A DNA stretch of 46,875 nt from CAZBYL01 sp964496275 (GCA_964496275.1 CAZBYL010000012.1:1-46875), one strand, 5' to 3'; counted from the first letter of the stretch, positions 17,351 through 26,373 are shown. Translations and numbers: made by a program. The notes: a model not told the origin generated them from the sequence alone.

Positions 17351-18667
17351 ATGCCGCTTAAAGGTGCGATAAGAACGACATACAGTGTATGTCCCGTATG
17401 CTTAAAAAGAATAAAAGCCGCGCTTGTGCCAAAAACGGACGGAATATATATGGAAAAGAGCTGTCCCGAGCATGGCTCCTTTTCTGCCGTGGTTTGGCGC
17501 GGGAAGGGCGGTTTTCTTTCGTGGTACGGCGATGCAGAGCCGATACCGGAGGGAGGGCTTATCTCTTGCCCGTCTGACTGCGGGGCCGGAATTTGCCCCG
17601 AGCATAAGAACGACACTTGCTGCGTTGTTCTCGAAGTTACAGACAGGTGCAACTTAAGATGCAAGTATTGCTTTGCGGACGGAGGCGGAGAGAGTGAACC
17701 CGAACTGTCCGAAATAGAATCCATGATAAAAAGTTTTGTGCGTCCGGGAAAGACTCTCGTGCAACTCAGCGGCGGCGAGCCCACTCTGCGTGAGGATATC
17801 GACGCCGTTGTGCGCGCCGCAAAAGCCGCAGGCTGCAAGTATGTCCAGCTTAACACAAACGGTATAAAGCTTGCTGAGGACGAGACACTTGCCGCAAGAC
17901 TCGCGTCCGCCGGGCTCTCCTTCGTCTTTCTGCAATTTGACGGGACAGATGATGCCCTGTATGAGGAGCTGCGCGGGCGTCCCCTTGCGGAGATAAAAAA
18001 AAGAGCGATAGAGAACTGTGCGAAGCATAATATCGGAGTCACTCTCGTGCCTACAGTCGTGCGCGGCGTCAACGAAAACTCGCTCGGCGACATAATCCGT
18101 TTTGCGGTAAAGATGTCTCCGGCGGTACGAGGCGTTCACTTTCAGCCCGTTGCACACATAGGGCGGCTTCCGCACCTGCCTGCGAACGAAGATAGAATAA
18201 CATTGGACGAGCTTATGTCCGAAATCGAAAGTCAGAGCATGGGGCTTGTCAAGCGGGAGAATCTTCAGCCCTCGAAGTGTGACCACCCGATGTGCGGTTT
18301 TCACGGAGACTTCATAGTTCTTGAGGACGGCACACTATACCCCCTCACAAAAAAGCGCGAAGATGCTCCCAAATGCTGCTGCGGCTCAAAATCCCCCGCG
18401 GAGAGCAACAGAGAATTTGTCGGGCGCAGATGGCAGAGAAGCGAAAGCACTCCATGCTCATGCGAATCCTCGGCAGATGACATTACGGATATGGAATACT
18501 TTCTGAAAAGGCTCAAAAGCAACGGTTTTACGATAACATCAATGGCGTTTCAGGACGCTGGAAACCTCGATATAGAAAGGCTTTCGCGCTGCAGTCTGCA
18601 CGTATCAAAAGATGGAAAGCTTGTCCCCTTCTGCGCAAACTATCTTACACCTTGGGAGCATAAATAA
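17351..18667 (+). CDS. trsS: Radical SAM enzyme, Tes-like layout (TrsS family)
   Basis: 438 residues. The radical SAM motif CNLRCKYC holds Cys100, 104 and 107 for the [4Fe-4S] cluster that cleaves S-adenosylmethionine. GGEPT follows near 139-143. An N-terminal cysteine region (CPVC at 14-17, CPEHG at 38-42, then Cys73, 77, 82, 90 and 91) and a C-terminal segment with CSLHV and PFCANYLTPW resemble the layout of archaeal tetraether lipid synthase (Tes/MJ0619-type) enzymes, which suggests extra clusters. I recall the TrsS family as including selenoproteins; here the frame has no internal TGA, so this is a cysteine form. Substrate unknown. Tightly packed with both neighbours. Confidence 0.8.
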   Translation: MPLKGAIRTTYSVCPVCLKRIKAALVPKTDGIYMEKSCPEHGSFSAVVWRGKGGFLSWYGDAEPIPEGGLISCPSDCGAGICPEHKNDTCCVVLEVTDRCNLRCKYCFADGGGESEPELSEIESMIKSFVRPGKTLVQLSGGEPTLREDIDAVVRAAKAAGCKYVQLNTNGIKLAEDETLAARLASAGLSFVFLQFDGTDDALYEELRGRPLAEIKKRAIENCAKHNIGVTLVPTVVRGVNENSLGDIIRFAVKMSPAVRGVHFQPVAHIGRLPHLPANEDRITLDELMSEIESQSMGLVKRENLQPSKCDHPMCGFHGDFIVLEDGTLYPLTKKREDAPKCCCGSKSPAESNREFVGRRWQRSESTPCSCESSADDITDMEYFLKRLKSNGFTITSMAFQDAGNLDIERLSRCSLHVSKDGKLVPFCANYLTPWEHK

Positions 18668-18669
18668 GC

Positions 18670-19305
18670 ATGGTCTGCAGATTACCGGCACCGGGAGGTT
18701 CTGCTCTCATAGAAAGGGCCGCAGCTCTCTGTTCTTTTGAAAAGGGGGCTAATATCGCGGATATCGGCTGCGGAGACGGACGCACTGTCAAACTGCTGCG
18801 CGAAAAATTTGAGCTGAACGCATCAGGCATCGACTGTGACCGAGAAATAATATCAAAGGGCGCGGCAGACGGAGTTTACGGTCTGTTTTTTGCGGACGCA
18901 ACTCTTATGCCGTTTGAAAAAGAATCTTTTGACGGAGCGCTATTTGAATGCAGTTTTTCCAAGATGGAGGAACCGGCAAAGGCGTTGGAAGAAACGTTCC
19001 GAATCTTAAAAAAACATGGCAGGATAGTGATAGCGGATTTCTACGCAAAGGGAGAAGAGAACTCTTTTAACGGTATTTTAGGCCGAATCGAGAAAAAAGA
19101 GAGCATAGAGACGCGGCTTGCATCGGCGGGATTCTCCGTCGAACACTTTGAGGACAGAAGCGGCGACCTGCTGACTCTCATGGGACAGCTCATACTTGAC
19201 GGAGGCGAATCGGCACTGTATGAGACTCTTTGCGTGCCGCTTTCCGTATTCAAAAAAATTAAGTGCGGCTATGCAATATTTATCGCATCAAAGGAAGGAA
19301 TATAA
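18670..19305 (+). CDS. Class I SAM-dependent methyltransferase (TrsS-associated)
   Basis: 211 residues with the SAM-binding motif DIGCGDG at 31-37, an acidic residue after the second strand (GIDCD, about 53-57) and a DATLMPFEKESFDGALF region, all typical of class I methyltransferases. The gene begins two bases after trsS and ends one base before the ligase start, so it is clearly co-translated. It may act on the product of the radical SAM enzyme or on the CoA-linked substrate; this is inference from position only. Confidence 0.85.
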   Translation: MVCRLPAPGGSALIERAAALCSFEKGANIADIGCGDGRTVKLLREKFELNASGIDCDREIISKGAADGVYGLFFADATLMPFEKESFDGALFECSFSKMEEPAKALEETFRILKKHGRIVIADFYAKGEENSFNGILGRIEKKESIETRLASAGFSVEHFEDRSGDLLTLMGQLILDGGESALYETLCVPLSVFKKIKCGYAIFIASKEGI

Positions 19306-19306
19306 A

Positions 19307-20554
19307 GTGCTTCTTACGGTTATGGAAAAACTGACAGGCGAAAAAACGGGGCTCACCCTCCCGATTGACCCTGATGCGCTCTTGCTGCGGCAGATGGATA
19401 GAATCAAAGCCGCAGCAGCCCGCGCTTCGGAGACGAATCCTTTTTATAAAGACCGTTTTGCCAATTGCGATATAAGCGGTATAACGAGCCCTTTTGATAT
19501 GGCAAATATTCCGTTTACGGAGCAGAGCGAGATATCGTGCGGAGCGGATAACTTTCTATGCGTACCGGCAAAAATGCTTTCGCGTATTACATCGTTAAAC
19601 ACCTCGGGCAGCACTGCACAGCCGAAACGCATATTCTTCACGGACAGTGACCTTGCGAATATGATAAATTTCTTTTCCGAAAGAATAGTCCCCGTCGTGG
19701 GAGACGGAAAACGTCTCATTATAATGATGTCAAACAGCACTTACGGAAGTATTGCGGACCTATTAAAAAAAGGGGCTGAAAAATCAGGCATCAGCGCGGA
19801 AATAGTCGGTCATGTGACGGATCTCGCACGTTTTGCGCCGCTTATAAGGAACGGAGATTCCATAGTCGGTCTGCCGTCCGATATATTCGCTCTGTCGAAA
19901 ACATATCCCGCTCTTCGCCCGTCAAGCGTTTTGCTAAGTGCGGACTATGCCGCAGAAAGCCTGATTGACTCAATAAGGGAGAGCTGGCAGTGCAGGGTGT
20001 ACACTCACTACGGGCTGACGGAGGTCTGTTTCGGCTGTGCCGTTCAGTGTGCCGACGGAAGTGCGCACCACATACGTCACGAAGACCTGTTTTTTGAAAT
20101 AATAGATCCGAAAACAGGAGAGATACTCCCATACGGCATGGAGGGAGAAATCGTTATCACAACCTTTGGGCACGAGGCCATGCCTCTCTTTCGCTACAGG
20201 ACAGGCGATATCTCGTCCCTTGAAGCGGGGGAATGCCCGCACTGCGGCAGCAGAATGCCTCGGCTCGGCAAGGTCAGGGGAAGAGTGCAAAACAGAATCC
20301 CGCTGGGGGATTCATATATCAGCATCGAAAAAACAGACGAAATTCTCTATTCTTCATGCGGTCTGATATCCTGCAAGCCCCAACTGGAAGTATCCGAGCG
20401 CGGTGCGGTTATGAGGCTTACAGTTCAGGCAGACGCTTCTTTTGATTCGGACAGCACTGTCAGAAAAATCAAAGACGCATTCCCCGGGCTGGCTGACGTA
20501 AAAATAGAAAATACTCCTCACTATAATGTCCTTACGGGAAAGCGCAGGCTGTGA
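19307..20554 (+). CDS. AMP-forming CoA ligase (DVU_1553-like)
   Basis: About 415 residues, similar in layout to phenylacetate-CoA ligases: the AMP-binding motif TSGSTAQPKR at 99-108, YTHYGLTEV (about 232-240), FRYRTGDIS and a C-terminal lid. It would activate a carboxylic acid as an acyl-adenylate and probably pass it to CoA. A natural link is that the Mop enzyme makes carboxylic acids from aldehydes. The GTG at 19307 is preferred: GGAAGGA lies seven bases upstream and the previous stop is one base away; the longer frame would overlap the methyltransferase by 110 bases. Last gene of the cluster. Confidence 0.85.
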   Translation: MLLTVMEKLTGEKTGLTLPIDPDALLLRQMDRIKAAAARASETNPFYKDRFANCDISGITSPFDMANIPFTEQSEISCGADNFLCVPAKMLSRITSLNTSGSTAQPKRIFFTDSDLANMINFFSERIVPVVGDGKRLIIMMSNSTYGSIADLLKKGAEKSGISAEIVGHVTDLARFAPLIRNGDSIVGLPSDIFALSKTYPALRPSSVLLSADYAAESLIDSIRESWQCRVYTHYGLTEVCFGCAVQCADGSAHHIRHEDLFFEIIDPKTGEILPYGMEGEIVITTFGHEAMPLFRYRTGDISSLEAGECPHCGSRMPRLGKVRGRVQNRIPLGDSYISIEKTDEILYSSCGLISCKPQLEVSERGAVMRLTVQADASFDSDSTVRKIKDAFPGLADVKIENTPHYNVLTGKRRL

Positions 20555-20572
20555 TCCTCGCCCTGCGCTTTT
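20539..20572 (+). terminator. Terminator overlapping the end of the ligase gene
   Basis: AAAGCGCAGG (20539-20548) pairs exactly with CCTGCGCTTT (20562-20571), followed by TTATT. The left arm is part of the ligase coding end. It probably ends the Mop cluster and may also act on the converging gene at 20593. Confidence 0.7.
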
Positions 20573-20592
20573 ATTCCGTATGATATGTATTC

Positions 20593-21156
20593 TCAGCCCT
20601 TGCCGCTCCAGCCCGCTTCGTCAAGCCCCTCTTTGACGTGCTCTTTGAGCCACAGTCCCACGTCCGCTGTCTGCAAAAGCTCTCTGTCTCCGTCCAAAGC
20701 CTGAACAATTTCGTCCAGATCCAAGGTGAAGCTTCCTGTGTCGGTTTTGTGCTCGTATATCCAATGTATATTCGGAGAGCCCATTACCAGTGTCATTACG
20801 GTCGCCGGCATATCTCCGAGAGGCGGCCTGTCCACTGAATCGTAGGCGAATGTGGCGGTCGTCTTTGTCCCGACTCCGACTTTTGATTTTATCTCAAACA
20901 TTCCTCCGCAAAGTTCGGCAGACTGCTTCAAAAACGGAAGTCCCATGCCGACTCTGCGCGTAGTTCTTGTTGTTGTAAAAGGATCCGTTACCTTGGCTAT
21001 AAATTCCTCCGTCATGCCGCACCCGTTATCTTCCACGGAGAACAGGAGAGTATTTGCGGCTATGTTCTCCTCTACGGTTATCCTTACTTCGGTGCCTCCG
21101 GCTCTTACGCTGTTCTCTGCAATATCGAGAACGTGCGCGGACAAATCCTCCAACAT
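20593..21156 (-). CDS. Stand-alone HATPase-domain ATP-binding protein
   Basis: About 187 residues. A histidine-kinase-like ATPase fold covers the first 110 residues: the N box DIAENSVRAG (about 11-20), the G1 box VEDNGCGM (about 41-48), DPFTTTR, and GMGLPFLKQ as G2. No dimerisation/phosphoacceptor His domain or sensor is present. The C-terminal 75 residues are not recognised. Such single-domain proteins occur in anaerobes, often beside hydrogenase or redox genes, with unclear roles (anti-sigma-like or signalling). ATG at 21156 lies nine bases after AAAGGAG; the upstream TTG is too close. It has its own promoter (21205-21233). Confidence 0.8.
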   Translation of the reverse strand: MLEDLSAHVLDIAENSVRAGGTEVRITVEENIAANTLLFSVEDNGCGMTEEFIAKVTDPFTTTRTTRRVGMGLPFLKQSAELCGGMFEIKSKVGVGTKTTATFAYDSVDRPPLGDMPATVMTLVMGSPNIHWIYEHKTDTGSFTLDLDEIVQALDGDRELLQTADVGLWLKEHVKEGLDEAGWSGKG

Positions 21157-21183
21157 TATCAATCTCTCCTTTGTGTATTTTTC

Positions 21184-21212
21184 TCTTTAGAAATGGCTCT
21201 TCATAGTATAAT
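21184..21212 (+). promoter_or_regulatory. Promoter of the GH57-phosphorylase/glgA operon
   Basis: A perfect TATAAT (21207-21212) with a weak TCTTTA (21184-21189) 17 bp upstream. Predicted initiation near 21219 rules out the longest open-frame ATG there and supports the start at 21264. Confidence 0.5.
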
Positions 21213-21233
21213 CTGATTATGTCCCAATGTCAG
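21205..21233 (-). promoter_or_regulatory. Promoter of the HATPase gene
   Basis: On the minus strand CTGACA (21233-21228), a 17-bp spacer and TATACT (21210-21205). Both boxes match consensus in five of six positions. The -10 overlaps the plus-strand -10 (TATAAT, 21207-21212) of the glycogen operon, so the two divergent promoters should compete. Confidence 0.65.
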
Positions 21234-21263
21234 TACGAAGGGGATAATTCATTACGGGGAGTG

Positions 21264-24200
21264 ATGTCTTTGTTTAACATAGCAGTCCATGGCCATTTCT
21301 ATCAGCCTCCCCGGGAAGACCCCTTGACAGGAATCATTCCGACTGACGAGTCTGCATTCCCCTATCATGATTGGAACGAGAGAATTTTTAACGAATGCTA
21401 TCTTCCCGTAAGCAGGGCAAAACTGTTTTTGCCGGGCGGTGAGTCTGAGGTAAACGGATATTCCATGCTCAGCTTTGATATCGGCCCGACTCTCCACAGA
21501 TGGATAGAGAGCCGCTCTCCCGAGCTCAACGAAAAGATAACCTCTTCCGGACACAGAGCGATTGCCCAATGCTACAACCACATCATAATGCCGCTTGCCT
21601 CACTGCGGGATAAACGAACTCAGATTATTTGGGGTATACGTGATTTTGAATACAGATTCAAACGCCGGCCTAAAGGTATGTGGCTGCCTGAAACCGCTGT
21701 CGATACTGAAACACTTGAGATATTGGCACAGGAGGGCATCCTCTTTACCATACTTGCGCAAAGACAGTGCCGCGCAGTGTCTATAGACGGGGTGACACGC
21801 CAAACTCCCGGTGGAATAGGTGTAGACGTAACACTGCCGTATCGGTTTGAACTGCCTTCGGGCAAAAGCACCTCCATTGTTTTTTATGACGGAGGAATAT
21901 CTCACGACATAGCTTTCGGAGGGCTGCTGGATAACGCAGACAGATTCTACGATGCTTTGCGCAGCAGAGCGCGGGCGGGTGCGGGGCGTCTTCTTGCCGT
22001 AGCCACGGACGGAGAGACATACGGACACCACCATAAATTCGGTGAGATGGCACTGGCAAGGCTTTTTAAGCTGATAAGCGAGAATAAAGATATTTCACTT
22101 CCCGACATAGGAGAATTTATAGAACAAAATCCACCGTCCGATACCTGTTTTATAACAGAGAACAGCTCATGGTCCTGCATACACGGAGTTGAAAGGTGGA
22201 GGGCTGACTGCGGCTGCAGAACAGGTGGAGAACCCGGCTGGAATCAGAAGTGGCGCGCGCCGTTGAGAGAGGCGTTTGACCGGCTGCGGGGTAAAATAGA
22301 CGAAATATATGAAAAACGCGCGGCATTTACCGGCGACCCGTGGAAGCTTCGCGATGAAGCTGCGGAGCTCTATTTCTGCGAGGAACGTGCCGCCGAATAT
22401 AAGGAAAAGTTTATAAAAGAGCGCTTTGAGGGCTGCCGTACGGAAGAGGTAGCGGAAGTGATGACCCTGCTGGAAATTCAGCGCATAAGAATGTTTATGT
22501 ACACATCATGCGGCTGGTTCTTTAATGATATCAGCGGAGTCGAGACGCGCCAGGTCATTTCGTATGCCGTTCGTGCGGCGGAGCTTTGCGGAATGATAAA
22601 CGGAGAGGACCTGCTCTCGCCGCTGCTCGGCGACCTGGAGGATGTTAAGGGAAACACTCCCAAGTTCCCGACGGCAAGGGCTGAGGCGGAGAAGTATCTT
22701 GCCGCATCAAGGAAGATAACCTCGGTCAGTGCGAGGAAAAAATGCGCTGCGAACTATGGAACGGCAGCTTGGACAATAAACAAAGCTCCTGAAGGGGGAC
22801 ACGGTATGTCAGTCATGAACTACGGAGGGAATCTGGCTCAGTCTCTTCTCTCCACGTTGGAGAGAGACCCCGCATTTCGGAATGTCGCGTATTTTTCAAT
22901 GGAAATAGGACTTATGCCGGAAATACCCACATATTCCGGCGGACTCGGAGTCTTGGCAGGGGATATCCTGAAGAGCGCGGCGGATATGGGAGTTCCCATG
23001 GTGGGAATAACTCTGCTCTATAAAAAGGGGTACTTCGCGCAAAAGGTGGGAAAAGATTTCCGTCAAAAAGAGCGCCCCGTTGATTGGAATCCGGAGGAAC
23101 GCCTTTGCAGACTGCCGAATAAAATCACAGTCTCGATGAACAAAAGAGACGTGACGGTCGGAGTCTGGTCTCTTATGTTGGAAGGCATATCGGGGCATCC
23201 TCTGCCAATATTCTTCCTTGACACGGACCTCCCCGAAAACACGGCGGAGGACAGAGCTCTCACCGCCGAACTTTACGGCGGTGACAATAAATACAGGTTA
23301 TGTCAGGAGCTTATTTTAGGAATAGGCGGACTGAGACTTCTGCGTGATATGGGATTCTGCAACATAAGCACGTTCCACCTTAATGAGGGGCACGCAGCCT
23401 TCATATCGCTTGAGCTGCTGCGCGAACAGGGATACGAAGATATTGATAAAGTTCGCAACAAAGTTATCTTCACCACACACACGCCTGTCGCCGCGGGACA
23501 CGATTTCTTCCCATACAGCCTGATAGACGAAGTTCTGGATATAAACTCTGCCCAGACGCTGCACCGCATCATAGGCGGTACAGGTCTGTCAATGACGGAC
23601 CTTGCTTTGAAATTCAGCAAATACGTAAACGGGGTATCACAAAAACATGCTCAAGTCAGCCGTCTCATGTTCGCGGACGAATCAGTGGACTGGGTTACAA
23701 ACGGAGTTCACTCCGCGACATGGACATCACCCGGTTTTGCTAAGCTCTATGATGAACACATAAAGGGCTGGCGCAATGACCCGTCCAGACTCATGCAGGC
23801 GCTATTTATTCCCGACGACGAAGTGTGGAGGGCGCATCAGGCAGCAAAAATGAAACTTCTGGCGCTTGTCCTCGAAGAAACGGGACGCGAACTTGACCCC
23901 GATGTGCTCACCATAGGTTTTGCCCGCAGAGCCGCCACGTACAAACGCGCCGACCTTGTATTCTCGGATATGAAACGGCTTCTTGAAATAGGGTCGGGCA
24001 AATTGCAGTTCATATTCTCGGGCAAAGCGCACCCTCACGACGAACCGGGCAAGGATATACTTCAAAAGATTTGCAAACTTTCCTCCGAACTGGGAAGGGA
24101 ACTGCCAATAGTATTTATCGAAAACTACAACATGGGGCCCGCAAAGCTCATAACTTCCGGCGTAGACCTCTGGCTCAACACGCCGATACGTCCGAGAGAG

Positions 24201-24551
24201 GCATCGGGCACAAGCGGCATGAAATGCGTACACAACGGAGTTATGAACTTCTCTGTTTTGGACGGCTGGTGGATAGAGGGCTGCCTCGAAGGCAAGACGG
24301 GCTGGGGCATAGGCCCCGCTCCTTCGGAGGACGACATGCACGAAGTACACACTGTGTCTGATGAAAAAGACGCTTCGGATCTTTATGACAAGCTGGAAGA
24401 GGAAATAATCCCCGCGTACTATACAAACAGGGCGAAGTGGATATCAATGATGAAGTCAGCTATCGCGATAAACGCCGGTTACTTCAACACACACAGAGTC
24501 GTTGCCGAATATTGCGAAAAGGCATACGGCACTGTTTTTAGGGGGCATTGA
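21264..24551 (+). CDS. GH57 (DUF3536-like) - alpha-glucan phosphorylase fusion
   Basis: About 1095 residues. Part 1 (1-500) is a GH57-type glycosidase or transferase: HGHFYQPP at 9-16, WLPE with the probable nucleophile Glu143, and ATDGETYGHHH with probable acid Asp249. Part 2 (about 515-1095) is a GT35 alpha-glucan phosphorylase starting AYFSMEIGL and IPTYSGGLGVLAGD, with pyridoxal phosphate Lys987 in ASGTSGMK. It should release glucose-1-phosphate from glycogen, while the GH57 part may debranch, branch or transfer glucan. An in-frame ribosome-binding site and ATG (22806) sit at the junction and may give free phosphorylase. The start at 21264 has GGGGAG very close (2 bases), so it is uncertain. 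The stop overlaps the glgA start. Confidence 0.88.
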   Translation: MSLFNIAVHGHFYQPPREDPLTGIIPTDESAFPYHDWNERIFNECYLPVSRAKLFLPGGESEVNGYSMLSFDIGPTLHRWIESRSPELNEKITSSGHRAIAQCYNHIIMPLASLRDKRTQIIWGIRDFEYRFKRRPKGMWLPETAVDTETLEILAQEGILFTILAQRQCRAVSIDGVTRQTPGGIGVDVTLPYRFELPSGKSTSIVFYDGGISHDIAFGGLLDNADRFYDALRSRARAGAGRLLAVATDGETYGHHHKFGEMALARLFKLISENKDISLPDIGEFIEQNPPSDTCFITENSSWSCIHGVERWRADCGCRTGGEPGWNQKWRAPLREAFDRLRGKIDEIYEKRAAFTGDPWKLRDEAAELYFCEERAAEYKEKFIKERFEGCRTEEVAEVMTLLEIQRIRMFMYTSCGWFFNDISGVETRQVISYAVRAAELCGMINGEDLLSPLLGDLEDVKGNTPKFPTARAEAEKYLAASRKITSVSARKKCAANYGTAAWTINKAPEGGHGMSVMNYGGNLAQSLLSTLERDPAFRNVAYFSMEIGLMPEIPTYSGGLGVLAGDILKSAADMGVPMVGITLLYKKGYFAQKVGKDFRQKERPVDWNPEERLCRLPNKITVSMNKRDVTVGVWSLMLEGISGHPLPIFFLDTDLPENTAEDRALTAELYGGDNKYRLCQELILGIGGLRLLRDMGFCNISTFHLNEGHAAFISLELLREQGYEDIDKVRNKVIFTTHTPVAAGHDFFPYSLIDEVLDINSAQTLHRIIGGTGLSMTDLALKFSKYVNGVSQKHAQVSRLMFADESVDWVTNGVHSATWTSPGFAKLYDEHIKGWRNDPSRLMQALFIPDDEVWRAHQAAKMKLLALVLEETGRELDPDVLTIGFARRAATYKRADLVFSDMKRLLEIGSGKLQFIFSGKAHPHDEPGKDILQKICKLSSELGRELPIVFIENYNMGPAKLITSGVDLWLNTPIRPREASGTSGMKCVHNGVMNFSVLDGWWIEGCLEGKTGWGIGPAPSEDDMHEVHTVSDEKDASDLYDKLEEEIIPAYYTNRAKWISMMKSAIAINAGYFNTHRVVAEYCEKAYGTVFRGH
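22792..22808 (+). promoter_or_regulatory. In-frame internal ribosome-binding site and start
   Basis: AAGGGGGA (22792-22799), six bases, then ATG (22806-22808) in frame with the fusion protein. Translation from here gives a 581-residue protein that begins exactly where phosphorylase similarity begins. The site is stronger than the one at the gene's own start. Confidence 0.55.
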
Positions 24552-26035
24552 TGATGATAGCCGCAAAAGAATTTTCAATGAGGGTTCTCCATGTTGCTCC
24601 GGAATGTGCTCCGCTCGCAAAAAAAGGCGGGCTCGGCGACGTGGTTGGCGCGCTTCCGAAGGCTCTCTCACGCATTGGGGTAGACGCCAGAATCCTGCTT
24701 CCGGCATGGCCGGGAGTCATGGAGCGAGCCGCGCAATACGGAACCGTAAGCTCAAGCCAGATTGGGAAAATAAGCGTGGCTTTGAACTGGCGCGCATGGA
24801 GCGCTGATATTTACGAGGCCTTTGTCAACGGAGTTCATATATACCTGGCGGATCAGCCCGAGCTTTTCTCAAATCCGGACATATATCCGGAAAACCTGAA
24901 CTCAGAGAGCGCGCTTCCGTTCCTTTTCCTCTCCTATGCGGCGTTTGAACTCCCGCCCGTAACAGGCTGGAAACCGCAGTTTCTCCATGCGCACGACTGG
25001 CCTGCGGCGGCTCTTCCATCGGCTCTTCGCTGGCATAGATACTACTCCTCCTTTAACGCCGAATATGACGCTGTTTTCACGATACACAACCTTGCGCATC
25101 AAGGCATATTCGACCCCGAGGCAATGGAAGGCTGGGGATTCCGCCCCGGCGCTTACTCGCCGCTCGATATGGACAGCATGGAATTTTACGGTCAACTGAA
25201 CCTGATGAAGGGAGCCGTGATTGCTTCCGAAGCCGTGACCACAGTCAGCCCCAGCTACTCGTGGGACATACAGACTGCAAACGGCGGATTCGGCCTTGAC
25301 GGAGTGGTCTCATCATACAAAAACAAACTTACCGGGATATTAAACGGGATAGATTATGACGTTTGGAATCCTCAGACGGACAAAATCCTGCCTGCCAACT
25401 ACTCGCATTCCGATATGAGAGGCAAAGAGCTGTGCCGGGCAGCTCTTATGGACATGTGCGGCTGGACTGACGACGGACGCCCCATAGCTATTTTTGTCGG
25501 CAGACTCGCAGAGCAAAAGGGCATTGACATTATGCTGGACGGAATGTGCGGACTTCTGCCCGACAATATAAGAGCCGTCATAATAGGCTCCGGAAGCGAC
25601 CTATACAACAGGAAAATCAGAGAATTCGCGGACTGCTTCCAAGGCTCGGTACACACCGTTCTTCAATTCAGCGAGGAAAGCGCGCACATGGCATACTCAG
25701 GCGGCGATATCCTTGTCATGCCCTCACTGTTTGAACCCTGCGGACTCTCGCAGCTCATAGCCTTCAAGTATGGCACTATACCTGTCGTCAGAGCTACAGG
25801 CGGGCTTGCTGACACCGTTATCGATGCGGACAGCTCTTTGGACGGGACAGGATTTCTGTTTACAGAATACAGCGCGGAAGAATTTAAAAACGCTCTCCTG
25901 CGCGCTCTGACGGCGAAAAAAAATGCTCCGCTCTGGAACAAAATCGTAGTAAACGCCATGAAAAGAGACTTCTCTTGGGACGCCTCGGCAAAGGCATACG
26001 CGGAACTTTACGGCAAAATAATCACCTCGGACTGA
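24551..26035 (+). CDS. glgA: Glycogen synthase (ADP-glucose)
   Basis: About 494 residues, GT5 family: extends alpha-1,4-glucan using ADP-glucose. The ADP-glucose site KKGGLGDV lies near 22-29. Other conserved parts are HAHDWPA, TIHNLAHQG, VSPSY and SLFEPCGLSQL with the C-terminal acid (about 390-400). ATG at 24551 follows GGGGG by five bases and overlaps the stop of the phosphorylase gene (TGATG), so the two are translationally coupled. With glgC downstream it gives the synthesis side of glycogen turnover. Confidence 0.96.
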   Translation: MMIAAKEFSMRVLHVAPECAPLAKKGGLGDVVGALPKALSRIGVDARILLPAWPGVMERAAQYGTVSSSQIGKISVALNWRAWSADIYEAFVNGVHIYLADQPELFSNPDIYPENLNSESALPFLFLSYAAFELPPVTGWKPQFLHAHDWPAAALPSALRWHRYYSSFNAEYDAVFTIHNLAHQGIFDPEAMEGWGFRPGAYSPLDMDSMEFYGQLNLMKGAVIASEAVTTVSPSYSWDIQTANGGFGLDGVVSSYKNKLTGILNGIDYDVWNPQTDKILPANYSHSDMRGKELCRAALMDMCGWTDDGRPIAIFVGRLAEQKGIDIMLDGMCGLLPDNIRAVIIGSGSDLYNRKIREFADCFQGSVHTVLQFSEESAHMAYSGGDILVMPSLFEPCGLSQLIAFKYGTIPVVRATGGLADTVIDADSSLDGTGFLFTEYSAEEFKNALLRALTAKKNAPLWNKIVVNAMKRDFSWDASAKAYAELYGKIITSD

Positions 26036-26057
26036 TACCGTCCGCAGCATGATACGA

Positions 26058-26094
26058 ACAAAGGCTCGTCCCGATTACGGAGACGAGCCTTTGT
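26058..26094 (+). terminator. Terminator after glgA
   Basis: A perfect 13-bp stem, ACAAAGGCTCGTC (26058-26070) with GACGAGCCTTTGT (26082-26094), and an 11-base loop that can pair further as CCG/CGG. Only GTT follows, so termination may be partial. Confidence 0.6.
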
Positions 26095-26373
26095 GTTAGC
26101 GATGTCGCTCCAAGCAATATCCGAAAAGCGGTTGAGCCAAGATCGTATGTCTACGCACAGGCGCTTACGCCTTTCGCGCGCACAGAAGCGGCTCTTCAGC
26201 TTATTAAGACAACGGTTCTCATTACCCAAATTTAAAGTAATCTCTACGGTAAAAACATAAACTACCTATCCGATAGCGTCAGTAAACTCTGCATATATTT
26301 TTAGAATTAAGCGTTGGAAGCGGAATATCGGCTGAGTAAGTTTCCTGTGTATTACGATATTGTTTTGACGGGC

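Noticed and set aside
17351..18667. Selenocysteine in the radical SAM protein
   Set aside because: The frame has no internal TGA and no SECIS-like element needed to be invoked; cysteines occupy the motif positions.
26008..26229. A 73-codon minus-strand frame after glgA
   Set aside because: Runs through the terminator hairpin and into glgA, with no ribosome-binding site and no recognisable similarity.
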